Assembly (NCBI GenBank): GCA_025201765.1
Contig: MU623745.1
Span: 1 to 11,982, forward strand
Direction: 5' to 3'
Length of the DNA stretch: 11,982 nucleotides
From: Daldinia sp. FL1419
Lineage: Eukaryota > Ascomycota > Sordariomycetes > Xylariales > Hypoxylaceae
The stretch's first letter is position 1. Each line of letters opens with the position of its first letter. The notes beneath the pieces are model-generated. The model had not been told where the DNA came from, made no database searches, and saw only the letters and a program-made list of their open reading frames with translations. Positions 1 through 8,402 of the stretch are shown one piece after another. A program made the translations under genes and the position numbers.

Positions 1-465
1 TTTTTGAAAATATAAATTAAAATAATTTAATATATTTATTCAAAATTTTTATTTTTAAAATTACTTTAATAAATATAAATATATTTCCTATTAATAAAAT
101 TAATTATTTTATTATTATTTCTTCTTTAAACATTATTTTATATAAAGAAATCATTATATCTTCATTATTTAAAATATTATAAATTATTTAAACCATTAAA
201 AATAATTTTAATTAATTCTTTTATTTATAATTAATATAATAATAAAAATATTATTTTAAAATTTAATTTAATTTTTTTATTAATTTATTAATTTTTTTAA
301 TAAATTATCATAAATATCTTTTATTTACTTTTTATTTCTTTTATAAAATCCTTTTAAAACTTAAATATAAATAAATAATTTCAATTAAAAAAATCTTTTT
401 TAATAACTTGTATTTATTTATAAATTTTTTTAAAAAATATAAAAATAAATTATTTTATAACATTA
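1..465. other. RIP-eroded AT-rich DNA, C-retaining block
   Basis: No gene or recognisable element. By hand count the plus strand has 24 C but only 3 G here, so residual cytosines sit almost wholly on one strand. Stops occur densely in all frames. The same composition resumes at about 1237, on the other side of the TIR element, so 1-473 and 1237-1936 look like one older eroded block later split by that insertion. The original sequence is unidentified. Confidence 0.75.
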
Positions 466-473
466 TTTTTTAT
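466..473 (+). repeat. 8-bp target-site duplication, left copy
   Basis: TTTTTTAT directly precedes the left inverted terminus at 474 and is repeated exactly at 1229-1236. An 8-bp duplication fits hAT-type and some Mutator-type transposases. The sequence is low-complexity, but it falls exactly at both ends of the inverted repeat. Confidence 0.8.
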
Positions 474-554
474 GAGCAACACTAGTCGGGCAGTAAGGGG
501 CGTGATATTTGGACAATAGCCATATAATTTATGAGGCGCACCACAGGTACGTAC
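474..554 (+). repeat. Left terminal inverted repeat
   Basis: Pairs with 1148-1228. The outer 48 bp are 44/48 identical; the middle is diverged, and the inner GTACGTAC is identical and at the same offset. Inside the arm CGGGCAGTA (487-495) is followed by a decayed second copy TGGACAATA (510-518). In the right arm both copies are intact. A repeated subterminal motif of this kind is often a transposase binding site in hAT-like elements (inference). Confidence 0.85.
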
Positions 555-617
555 CTTTATATACAATTTTAGTAATAACCTTTTGTACCAAAAGTGAACT
601 TCTCTTTTTCAATTTTA

Positions 618-623
618 ATATAT
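618..623 (+). repeat. Hexamer flanking nested LTR, left copy
   Basis: ATATAT, repeated at 1044-1049. LTR integrases usually duplicate 4-6 bp. In DNA this AT-rich a chance match is possible, so this supports the LTR boundaries but does not prove them. Confidence 0.45.
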
Positions 624-1043
624 TGTCTGGCAGAATTTTCGTTATTTGAACTAGGATAGAGTGATTATGTAATAGGAATTATCTTGAAGGACCCTATTGA
701 CCTCCCCTTCTAAGGTTTATACACATTCTTTTGGATATAAATAGGGCTTTAGGAATTGTTTTCTTGTTTGATCAGTTCAAGTACTATATAATTCTTTAAA
801 GATTGTTTTTATAGAACTTTATATGAATAATATATATTTTTAAGTTTATAACCTCATTATATGCACTACCATTGGCAAATAATCACCTATATCTATTCCT
901 TAATTCGATCAACTTATTCCCCTCCTTAGGATATAGACACCTTATATCTTCTAATTCATATAATCTCTGGTTTACTATGGGTTAATTAAAGTACAAGGCA
1001 TATCTTGCAAGAGTTATTAAAACTCTTGTTTACTAATTGTACA
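624..1043 (+). mobile_element. Solo LTR-like insertion nested in the TIR element
   Basis: A 420-bp segment beginning TG and ending CA, flanked by ATATAT on both sides (618-623, 1044-1049). It matches 4041-4489 in the same order: a GTGATTATGTAATAGG block, a TATA box followed by TAGG, and a 3' block around TGGGTTAATTAAAG. The 4041 copy shows C-to-T and G-to-A changes relative to this one. A promoter-like sequence with TG/CA ends present as dispersed copies fits a solo LTR left by LTR-LTR recombination. The orientation is set by the TATA box. The ends are somewhat uncertain because the hexamer is AT-only, and an end near 1032 is possible. The retroelement superfamily is not determinable from an LTR alone. 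Confidence 0.6.
736..743 (+). promoter_or_regulatory. TATA box of the nested LTR
   Basis: TATAAATA about 112 bp into the LTR, inside a GATATAAATAGG block. It is conserved in the degraded relative at 4169-4176 although the surrounding bases have mutated. It probably set the start of the original retroelement transcript. Confidence 0.55.
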
Positions 1044-1049
1044 ATATAT
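1044..1049 (+). repeat. Hexamer flanking nested LTR, right copy
   Basis: ATATAT directly after the proposed CA end at 1043. It matches 618-623. Confidence 0.45.
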
Positions 1050-1147
1050 ATAAAGGTATATAAATTCTATAATAAATTAAGTATTTTTTTCAAAGAATTA
1101 AAATCCCAAAGAGGTATAAAAAAATACCAGGAAATATATACTGAAAA

Positions 1148-1228
1148 GTACGTACCCCTTGGGGACCCCACTTCTTTTGTGGCTACTGCCCGAATATCAC
1201 GCCCCCTACTGCCCGACTAGTGTTGCTC
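1148..1228 (-). repeat. Right terminal inverted repeat
   Basis: Inverted partner of 474-554. It keeps two intact copies of TACTGCCCG (1184-1192 and 1207-1215), the complement of the CGGGCAGTA motif, so this arm is the less mutated of the two. Confidence 0.85.
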
Positions 1229-1236
1229 TTTTTTAT
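1229..1236 (+). repeat. 8-bp target-site duplication, right copy
   Basis: TTTTTTAT immediately after the right inverted terminus, identical to 466-473. Confidence 0.8.
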
Positions 1237-1936
1237 ATTAAACTAAAATATATATATTTAATAAATTTATTTATTATCACTTAAATATTATTATATTCTT
1301 TTATTAATTAAATTTTTAAAGAATATTAAATTAATATATTTTATATTTGGTTTAAAATAAAGGTAAATTAAAAGAAATTATAAAATTTATATGGAGTTAT
1401 TTTAATTCTAATATATATATTACAATTCCTTAATAATTTTTTATTATTTTTTATAATTCAACAAAATTATAATCCTATTTTACCTTTTATAAGATTTTAT
1501 ATTTTTTTTAATAATTAAAAAAAATATGTTTATAAAAAATTTTAATAATTTCTTTTAAAAAACTTTTAAAATATATTCCTTATTTCTATAACATTTTTTC
1601 CTATTTCTTTCCAAAAATTATTTCTTTTTATTATTAAAACCTTATCAAATCTTTATACCTAATTTTTATTAATTATTATTTACACTATTTTAAAGAAATT
1701 ATTCAAATTTAATATTATTACTTAAAAATTAATATAAAATATATATAAATTATATTTCTTTTTATTAATTTAAAATATTAATTTATATATTTTCTTTTCT
1801 TTTAATATAATACATATAAAAATTAAACCTATTAAAATCCATTTTCTATTTTTATTATTAATTCAATAATTTTTATATAATAACAAAAATTTTAAATTCT
1901 TTTTTTATTTTTATAAAATATAATTTTTAATATTTA
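1237..1936. other. RIP-eroded AT-rich DNA, C-retaining block
   Basis: No gene seen. In 1561-1920 I count 33 C and one G on the plus strand, the same polarity as 1-465. A short interval near 1321-1400 holds G instead, so polarity is not perfectly uniform. The content before erosion cannot be recognised. Confidence 0.7.
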
Positions 1937-2180
1937 CGGCGTCAGTGATGCTGAAACAAATATTCTTCCCGAAATTGTTGGAACGTACGAAAGTTGTGGA
2001 CCTAATGAATAAAGGACCAAATATAATAAAAATAATTGTTAAACATTATTGATAATCTTTTAATAAACTTTTTGAGGGCTTGAAAACCCTGAAAAAGTTA
2101 TAACAAAATTTTAGAAATTGATTCTTAGAACTGCGTTGGAAAGGTATAGTCATATTTTTTGTACGGTTTTTTATCTTTAG
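1937..2180. other. Less mutated island of unknown identity
   Basis: About 240 bp that keep CpG, GC-containing words and both strands' cytosines (for example TACGGCGTCAGTGATGCTG near 1936-1954 and ACTGCGTTGGAAAGG near 2131), between heavily eroded blocks. It has no open frame of useful length and no terminal inverted repeat I could find. A strong hairpin lies at 2066-2099. It may be single-copy sequence spared by RIP, or a young or short repeat fragment. I do not recognise it. Confidence 0.5.
2066..2099. repeat. Hairpin-forming inverted repeat
   Basis: Arms 2066-2078 (AACTTTTTGAGGG) and 2087-2099 (CCCTGAAAAAGTT) pair over 13 bp with a single G:G mismatch, around an 8-nt loop. The GAGGG/CCCT core stands out in DNA that otherwise has almost no G or C. 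It could be a structured transposon end, a terminator-like element or part of an RNA. Nothing adjacent decides between these. Confidence 0.6.
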
Positions 2181-2931
2181 TAAATAAATTATTTTTATAA
2201 TATGTAATTATATTAAGATTATAATTTTAATATAATATAATATTAAAATATTATATTAAATTTAAGATATTATAATAATTTTTAATTAAAAAATCAAAAT
2301 ATTTAAAAAAAATTAATAATAAAATAAAATTGGAAAAATAATAGAATATTTATGGATATATAAATCTTTTTTTGCTTAATGTAGTGCATATATAAAAATA
2401 AAATAGGTTTTTTAAAATGATATTGGATTGTGAATATAATGGGTATAATGATATTATATTATAGTATTGTAAAGTATAAATAAGATATATAAAAAGGATT
2501 AAAATTAATTAAGAAAAGTCATAGGTTGGTAATATTATTTTTAAGTCATTTTAAAAAATAAATATAATATTATGATATTAAAAAAAAAGTTATAAAAATA
2601 AGAATGGGTAATAGTTTTTTATAAAGATGTAAAGTTATTTATATATATTTATATTTTGTAGAAATGGTATATATCCTGGTCTTTTTTTGGAATAATCTTT
2701 TTGCGATGTAATAATATTTTTATTGTTTATTAAAAAAAATAATAAAATTATTTTAGATTTTATTATTATTTTATATTTGGGTTATTACTATATTATTTTA
2801 TAAAGTTTAGGTATTATAATATATAAAATATTTTTCTATATTAAAATTTAATTATTTTTATTAAAAAATAAACTTTAATAAAAATATAGAATAAAATTAA
2901 AATTAAAATAATATAATTTAATTAGATAAAT
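2181..2931. other. RIP-eroded DNA, G-retaining block
   Basis: No gene recognised. Polarity is opposite to 1-465 and 1561-1920: in 2341-2700 I count 49 G against 9 C on the plus strand. This suggests that C-to-T change acted mainly on the plus strand here. I read translations of both strands for transposase or polymerase motifs and found none I would name. It is probably the body of a degraded transposon. Confidence 0.6.
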
Positions 2932-3010
2932 AGCAGGTAGGTTTTTTCCAAAACATAATTCCTATCCAGAACAAATACCCAAAGATGGATCAGATACCTG
3001 TAATATATTT
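2932..3010. other. Small less mutated patch with inverted CAGGTA ends
   Basis: A roughly 80-bp patch keeps cytosines in CpA context that RIP would normally remove (for example CCAGAACAAATACCCAAAG at 2966-2984). It is bracketed by CAGGTA near 2935 and TACCTG near 2995 in inverted orientation. The inverted words are too short to call transposon ends. Identity unknown. Confidence 0.35.
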
Positions 3011-3024
3011 TAAGTAAATTGGGG

Positions 3025-3050
3025 TAATAATAAATAATAATAATAATAAT
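3025..3050 (+). repeat. (TAA)n microsatellite
   Basis: About eight TAA-type units, with one interruption near 3033. Such tracts arise easily in AT-only DNA. Confidence 0.7.
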
Positions 3051-4040
3051 TTTTAATATTTAAATATGTAAATTATTATTAATAATTCTTTATTATAAAT
3101 TAAATAATTTAATTTAAATCCTTAAAAAGTTTAGAAATAATAAAACATTAGGTACCACTTCTTATCTTCCTCATTTATTCAAATAAAATTTTATTATTTT
3201 TTAATTTCTATTATTCCAAAATTGTTTCCGTAATAAAATTTAATATATTTATATAAATTCATTTTCTTTTCTTCAAATTTGAAAAATAATATACTAAAAT
3301 AATAATTAAACTTTTTCAAATTTTCAAAATATTTCATTTATTTTTAATATTTATATAAATAATTAATTTCTTTTCTTAATTATACTTATTATTAATTAAA
3401 TTATTCTTTCAAAATCTTTTATTAAATTCTTAATAAAATTAATAAAATTATAAAAGAATTATATTTCCTTAATTAACTTTAAGACTTTTTAATGTTTTAT
3501 TTAAATCAATTTCCTTTTTTAAATATATATTTCCTTTAAAATAATAATAAATCCTAAATTTTTAAATTTTTAAATTTTCCACTAATATTTCTTTAAATTC
3601 ATTATTATTTTATATTTTTAAATTTTCTGTAATACTTTTTCTCATATTTAAAATATTCTTTATAAATTTAAGAATAAATTAAAATATTATTAATATATAT
3701 AAATATAAAATTATTATTATTATATATTAGAAAATAATAAAAATATTAATTAATCTTTATAATATAATTAAATATTTAAAATGTTTATAAGGTATTTGGA
3801 ATATAGTCTTCTACTTTTCTCCTTTAACCATTTTAATTTTATAAAATCCATTTGGGATATTAAAAATTATAAACTAATAAATATTACAAATTTATTTTTT
3901 ATTATTTTTAATAAAATAAAAAATATTTATTTTTTATAATAATATTATTTAATAATTAATAATTAATAATTATTTTAAATATTAAATTATTTTTATTATT
4001 TAATTTATTTATTATTTAATTTTATTTATTATTTAATTTT
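3051..4040. other. RIP-eroded AT-rich DNA, mostly C-retaining
   Basis: No gene seen. C is common and G is rare on the plus strand over most of it, with isolated richer words near 3150-3180 and 3783-3860. It ends in a short AT tandem repeat. The original content is not recognisable. Confidence 0.6.
3995..4040 (+). repeat. 17-bp AT tandem repeat, about 2.7 copies
   Basis: ATTTATTATTTAATTTT occurs exactly at 4007-4023 and 4024-4040, preceded by a partial 12-nt copy at 3995-4006. It directly abuts the degraded LTR beginning near 4041. Confidence 0.75.
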
Positions 4041-4489
4041 AGTTTGGGGATTAATATAATTAGATATTGAATTGGGGTAATGTGATTATGTAATAGGTCC
4101 TACCTTATAAAGACCTTATTAGCCTTTATGGAGCCTATTCTTTTTAGGTTCTTACAAGCTTATATAGATATAAATAGGTTTTTAGGAGTTATTTTCTTAT
4201 TTAATTAAATTGAATTTATAAAGATCATTACATTGTCTTTATAAATTTTATAATAATTTATAAATTTATTTTTTTATTAAATATATTATTTATCTAATTT
4301 TGTACGTGTTATTATTAATAAATAATTACCTTTATTAAATCTTTTATTTAATTATTTTAATATTTTTTTAAGATATAATTACTTTGTATCCTTTAATTTA
4401 AATAGCCTTTGGTTTGTTATAGGTTAGTTGAAGTATAAGGTATATCTTGTAGGAATTATTAGAGTTTCTGTTTAATGGTAATTATTATA
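4041..4489 (+). mobile_element. RIP-degraded LTR related to 624-1043
   Basis: Collinear with the nested LTR. Shared blocks include GTGATTATGTAATAGG (4081-4096, unchanged), GATATAAATAGG around the TATA box, and a 3' block around GGTTTGTTATAGGTTAGTTG (near 4412) that matches GGTTTACTATGGGTTAATTA at 969-988 with transitions only. The end is placed at 4489, where TATA aligns with the TACA terminus of the other copy (CA to TA, the expected RIP change), but 4475 is an alternative. No TIR arms surround this copy, which shows that the shared segment is an independent element. No second LTR of this family occurs downstream, so it is a solo LTR or the 5' end of an interrupted element. Confidence 0.6.
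4169..4176 (+). promoter_or_regulatory. TATA box of degraded LTR
   Basis: TATAAATA in the same context as 736-743 of the related LTR. It lacks CpA or TpG sites, so RIP would leave it intact. That may explain its preservation without any function. Confidence 0.45.
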
Positions 4490-4556
4490 GGATTTAAATC
4501 TGCAATTTTAATTTTAAAAAAGTTATTATTATTTTAATTAATTAGGATTAATAATT
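4479..4556 (-). pseudogene. Candidate tRNA relic or extended primer-binding site
   Basis: Read on the minus strand, the segment has tRNA geometry. The acceptor strands 4480-4486 and 4550-4556 pair 7/7. A T-arm at 4487-4503 has a 7-nt loop (4492-4498) reading TTTAAAT, one C-to-T change from TTCAAAT or two from TTCGAAT. The anticodon arm at 4509-4525 pairs 4/5, with the fifth pair a C:A explicable by a transition. The two T-stem mismatches are also single transitions. The loop would read UUU, but RIP makes the anticodon unreliable. The D-arm is poor and its loop is long. TGG (4476-4478), the complement of CCA, lies directly outside, which instead suggests a retrotransposon primer-binding site next to the LTR. 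AT-rich DNA folds easily, so this is tentative. Confidence 0.35.
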
Positions 4557-4980
4557 ATTTAATTAGTTTTATTAAAATTATTATTAAATTAATTAGAATA
4601 AATATTTAGTTTATAAGAATTAATATTTATAAAGATTAGAGTATAGTTAATATAATTAATATTTACCTAATTAGAATTATTATTGTCTGATTAAGATGAA
4701 AATAGTTTTAGGATTAAAAAAGTAAGATTAAGAAAATAAAGAATGAAAGAAGTTGATTTAATCTTGAAAACCTTTAAAATAATTTTGATACATTTAAACC
4801 TCACATAGCTAATATTATGAATAATTATTATATCTAATGAAATAAGAAATATTTGATTATTTGATATATATATTATGTAAGAATATATTATATAATATTT
4901 TAGAAAAAATAAAAATATTAAATATGAAATAATTAAAAAGTTTAATATATTAAAAAAAGAAATTATATAAAAACTTATAT
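4557..4980. other. RIP-eroded DNA, G-retaining
   Basis: G exceeds C on the plus strand. TAA, TAG and TGA interrupt all forward frames, and I could not follow one frame across it. It lies between the LTR relic and the broken frame at 4981 and may be the leader or gag start of the same interrupted element (inference only). Confidence 0.4.
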
Positions 4981-5660
4981 CATAATTAATAGGGATTAGT
5001 AAGACATTATTAGTTATTATTACAAAATAAAAATAAAATTATAAGGTTTAAATTGTTTTTAGAATTTATGCCTTTTAGGGTAAGGTTGATAAGGTAATTA
5101 AATACTAATATTAAAAAATTAATAATTGTTATACAAATTTATAAAGATTATTATAAAACTAATGATTATACAATATATATAAAAAATTATAAAAAAGGAA
5201 ATATATATTACTTAATTTTAAATTTTAAATTTATTCTTTTAATTAGGTTATTTGTATGGAAGGGAGGGGATTTATTTGAAATTATTGTTATATTAAGATT
5301 AATTTATTTTTTAAAAATCTCTAAAATAAAATAATTAGAAATTAAAGTTATTATTACTTATTTAGAAAATAAATTAAGCATAATAAAAAAGAATGGTTAT
5401 ATAAGATATAAACCTTCAAATTCCTTTTAAAATTTAAATAAAAAACAATTAAAATTACTATTACTTTCCTATATATCTTCAAAATAACAATTAGCTAAAC
5501 AATTACTTAGAATTTTATTTAATTAACTTAAATTAAATATAATAATACCTTTTAAAATACCTTTTTTATTATCTTTTATAAATATTATATAATAAAATCT
5601 TTTTATTATTAAATTTAATTTTATTAATTATTATAAAAGATTAAATATGGTTATAAATAA
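4981..5660 (+). pseudogene. Unidentified broken reading frame
   Basis: One plus-strand frame stays unusually open for this DNA. From 5101 to 5331 it has no stop, and from 5332 to 5660 the only stops are six TAA codons (5332, 5428, 5485, 5524, 5590, 5593), as expected if CAA glutamine codons were mutated. Between 4981 and 5100 it holds four more TAA/TAG codons. The reading is rich in Lys, Asn, Tyr and Ile early on, and in Ser, Pro, Gln and Lys around 5400-5500 (for example a KPSNSF word at 5413). I recognise no domain. It could be the gag of the element whose LTR lies at 4041, or a captured host gene. The copia element begins at 5661, so the frame is probably cut by that insertion. Confidence 0.35.
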
Positions 5661-5876
5661 TGATGGTTATATGCTACCAGGCATTATAAACCCCTATAGC
5701 AAACAAAGGAGGTATTATATAATTAATATATTGTATATATAAGGGTTCTAAACCTATTAAACTTAAAATAGATAGTTCTTTTCCTTAGGATTTATAAATA
5801 TACAAATTTCATTATATTATTTTATTTATTACTTATTTTCATTATTATTTCTCTTATATATACATTTAATTTAATA
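5661..5876 (+). repeat. 5' LTR of copia element
   Basis: Begins TGATGG and ends in TA, where the 3' copy ends CA. It differs from 11660-11875 at 47 of 216 sites, and 46 of these are transitions. This copy mainly keeps C and has lost G (for example GCTACCAGG at 5673-5681, where the partner has ATTATTAGG), meaning that the minus strand was the main target of deamination here. Confidence 0.93.
5736..5742 (+). promoter_or_regulatory. TATA box of 5' LTR
   Basis: TATATAA followed by GGG, 75 bp into the LTR and conserved at 11735-11741. It points along the plus strand, in agreement with the direction of the polyprotein. Confidence 0.5.
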
Positions 5877-8402
5877 TTAATTAATATTATTTAAATATAA
5901 TAATATAAATTAATAAAGAAGAATTATTATTATAATAATTTGGAAAACCTTATTATAACAATATAAGTAATAATAATACTTTATTTTTTATTAAATCCTT
6001 TTTCTGTAACAAATTATTACTATTTTACACCATCATAAAAACCTTCCCCTAAATTTCTATTATTTTATTATAATTAAAATTTATTATTTTTTTATTTTAT
6101 AATATTATACAAAAAACAATTAAAAAATTTGGCTTAAAGCCAATCCTTTAATAATAAAATTTTCTTTAATTAAAAAAATATAAATAAATTAAATAAATTA
6201 TTTAAATATATTCCTAAATAATCTATATTAATATAATAATTTAATTACAATTTAATAAAATTTGAAATAATAAATCTCAAAAATGTTATAATATAATAAA
6301 AAATAACTTAAATATTATATATTTTAATTAATTAAAAAGAAATTAATTAGAATTAAATTTACGTTTAAATAATTAATAAAATATTAAATAAATTTAAAAA
6401 ACATTTTAAAGGTTTTTTAAATATAAATTTTATAAAATTATTAAAATAAATCCAATTAATATTAAAAATAATATTAATAAAAAAAAACATATATATAAAA
6501 AAGAATAATATCAATTTATCTGTAACCTTTAAATTTCTTTTAATTAAAAATAAACTACTTCCATAAAATCACAAAAAATTCAAAAAAACCAGATTAAAAT
6601 AATTAATAATAATAATATAAAAAATTTCAATTTATAAAATTAATAAAAGAATAATTTACTTTAATTTTATTTATTTTATAAATTTAAAAATATTAATATA
6701 ATAATAATAAAAAATCTTTAACCTAATAATATTTATAAATTAAATTTTACATTTAAATTATACCCCCAATTTTAATATTACCCTTTTTAATATATCTATT
6801 ACTTCATTGCAATATATATTAATTACTTTATATAAAAGATAATTTGCTCTTCTTTTACAATATTAATTATATTAATAATCTTTTTCGCCTTATCTTAATA
6901 TATTATATATTAATTAAAATTAATAAAAAGTATTAATTTAATAATATTTATCCTTATAATAATAAATATTAAATTATTAATATCTATTTAATTAATAAAA
7001 AATATTAACTTTTTAATATTTAATTAATTAATAAAAAATATCAAATATTTAATATTTATTACCTTAATAAAAAAATTAAAATAATTAATAATCAACATAT
7101 ATTATACCCCTTCCTCCCCCTTCTATTCCATAAGGACCTCTTCTATTCTACCTAATATTAAGGAATAACCTTAATTATAATATCAATCCTATATAAAAAT
7201 AATAACAATTCTTTCCCTTTCTGGAAAACAGATTTGGACCCTTTAAACCACCACCAACTAATCAATTCTTACCTTTAAAACCACTTCTATAACCAAATAT
7301 AAGAAATTAACCCAATAAAAATTACAGTTTTTTTTACCCAATAACATAATTACTTAAATTTATAAATAACCTATTTAAACAAACTTTTATATTAATTAAA
7401 AACACTTACTATTAAATTTTTTATAAAATTTTTCTCTAATAAATATTCAATAAAATATATTTATCTATTATAATAAACCATTTTAAAAAAATTTAAAATA
7501 AAAAGTTCAATTATATAAATAAATTATATAATATTTTTAAAAATAAATTTTAATTTTTTTTAAATATATATTATTTAAAAAGAATATTATAAACATAATT
7601 TCATACCTTATTCTCCTTTATTTTTTTAAAAAAAGTAATATTATATTTTATTTATAAGGTTCTTTAATATTAATATTTTATAAATATATATCTAATTATA
7701 AAATAATATTTTAATATTAAATAAAATAAGATTTAATATCATTGTAATTAAATTACTACAACTTTTTCAAATATTAAAACAAAAAAGTAAAATTAAAAGA
7801 AAAATAATATTTAGATTTTCAAAAATCTTATTAATAAATTATTATTATATTAAAAAATGTTTAATTTAGAATTTAAAAAAAAGTAATAACTTATAATAAC
7901 AATTTAACATATTTATTAATTATTACTTAAATTCTAATTTAATTTTTTTAAATTAACAATTTAAATTAAAAAATTAATTAATAAATTTTAAATATTAATT
8001 AAAAATTATACTTTAATAAAAAAAATAAAATAATTTTTTATTAAAAAAAATAATAATTATAAAAATAATATATTTTATATTAAATATAAATATTATTACA
8101 ATAATAAAAATAATAAATACAATTTTAAATAATTTTTAAAAATATAGAAATATTATTATTAGGTATATAAAAAAGAAAGATACTAATTTATTATACATTT
8201 AAAATAAAAATGTAAAAAAACCAAAAAGAATTGGAAAATCAGAAGAAGCTTTTTTAAAAAGAATTATTTAATATTCTTAATTAATTATAAAAGATTTGCA
8301 AATATAGATTTAAAAATTAATTAATTAAAAAATAAAGAAACCAATTTATAAATTAATTTAAATAATAATAACAAATTATTTATAATTATAACCTATTTAT
8401 TT
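5877..8402 (+). other. Probable gag region of copia element, not resolved
   Basis: By position this holds the untranslated leader, the primer-binding site and gag, but erosion is too heavy to follow a frame. No TGG-type primer-binding site is legible just after the LTR; G-to-A change there would have destroyed it. C is retained and G lost over most of the left part. A C-rich island at 7105-7330 (for example CCCCTTCCTCCCCC near 7107) would read as proline- and histidine-rich on the plus strand. Around 8208-8290 the frame in phase with the protease has a Lys/Cys-rich stretch where a gag zinc knuckle would be expected, but its ligands cannot be assigned. Confidence 0.5.
6129..6143. repeat. Perfect 15-bp palindrome
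   Basis: TTGGCTTAAAGCCAA: 7-bp arms around a central A. It is one of the few places in this stretch where G survives. It lies about 250 bp inside the retrotransposon, in the leader or early gag. It could be a dimerisation or packaging hairpin, or chance. Confidence 0.5.

Larger units (their letters stand above)
474..1228. mobile_element. Non-autonomous TIR DNA transposon (MITE-like), 755 bp, carrying a nested LTR
   Basis: The ends are inverted copies: GAGCAACACTAGTCGGGCAG at 474 and its reverse complement ending at 1228. The inverted match continues without gaps to a shared GTACGTAC at 547-554 and 1148-1155, giving arms of 81 bp. The first 48 bp differ at four sites, all transitions in which the left arm has A or T. 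An exact 8-bp target duplication flanks the element. It has no transposase frame, so it would have to be moved in trans. Removing the nested LTR and one copy of its hexamer duplication leaves about 329 bp, a typical MITE size. Base composition is far richer in G and C than on either side, so it arrived after the surroundings were mutated. The superfamily is not settled: the 8-bp duplication suggests hAT, but the terminal bases are not classic hAT. Confidence 0.85.

Noticed and set aside
1005..1220. A 71-codon open frame on the plus strand
   Set aside because: It runs from the 3' part of the nested LTR through the right arm and terminal inverted repeat of the TIR element. It exists because this segment is less mutated. 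It has no domain, and its C-terminal residues are simply the translated inverted repeat.
474..1228. Reading the whole 755-bp unit as one LTR or a TRIM retroelement
   Set aside because: Long inverted arms plus an exact 8-bp duplication are DNA-transposon features, and the internal LTR-like part recurs at 4041 without the arms.
1937..2180. Helitron 3' end or Tc1/mariner fragment
   Set aside because: There is a hairpin, but no CTRR-like terminus just after it, no TA-flanked inverted ends and no transposase motif.
2341..2931. Transposase or polymerase fragment in the G-retaining block
   Set aside because: Translations of both strands gave a few suggestive words but no ordered motifs, and stops are frequent, so no family was named.
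6900..7080. CRISPR-like or satellite array from repeated TTAATTAATAAAAAATAT-type words
   Set aside because: The words are irregularly spaced, inexact and composed only of A and T. This is the expected background of RIP-exhausted DNA.
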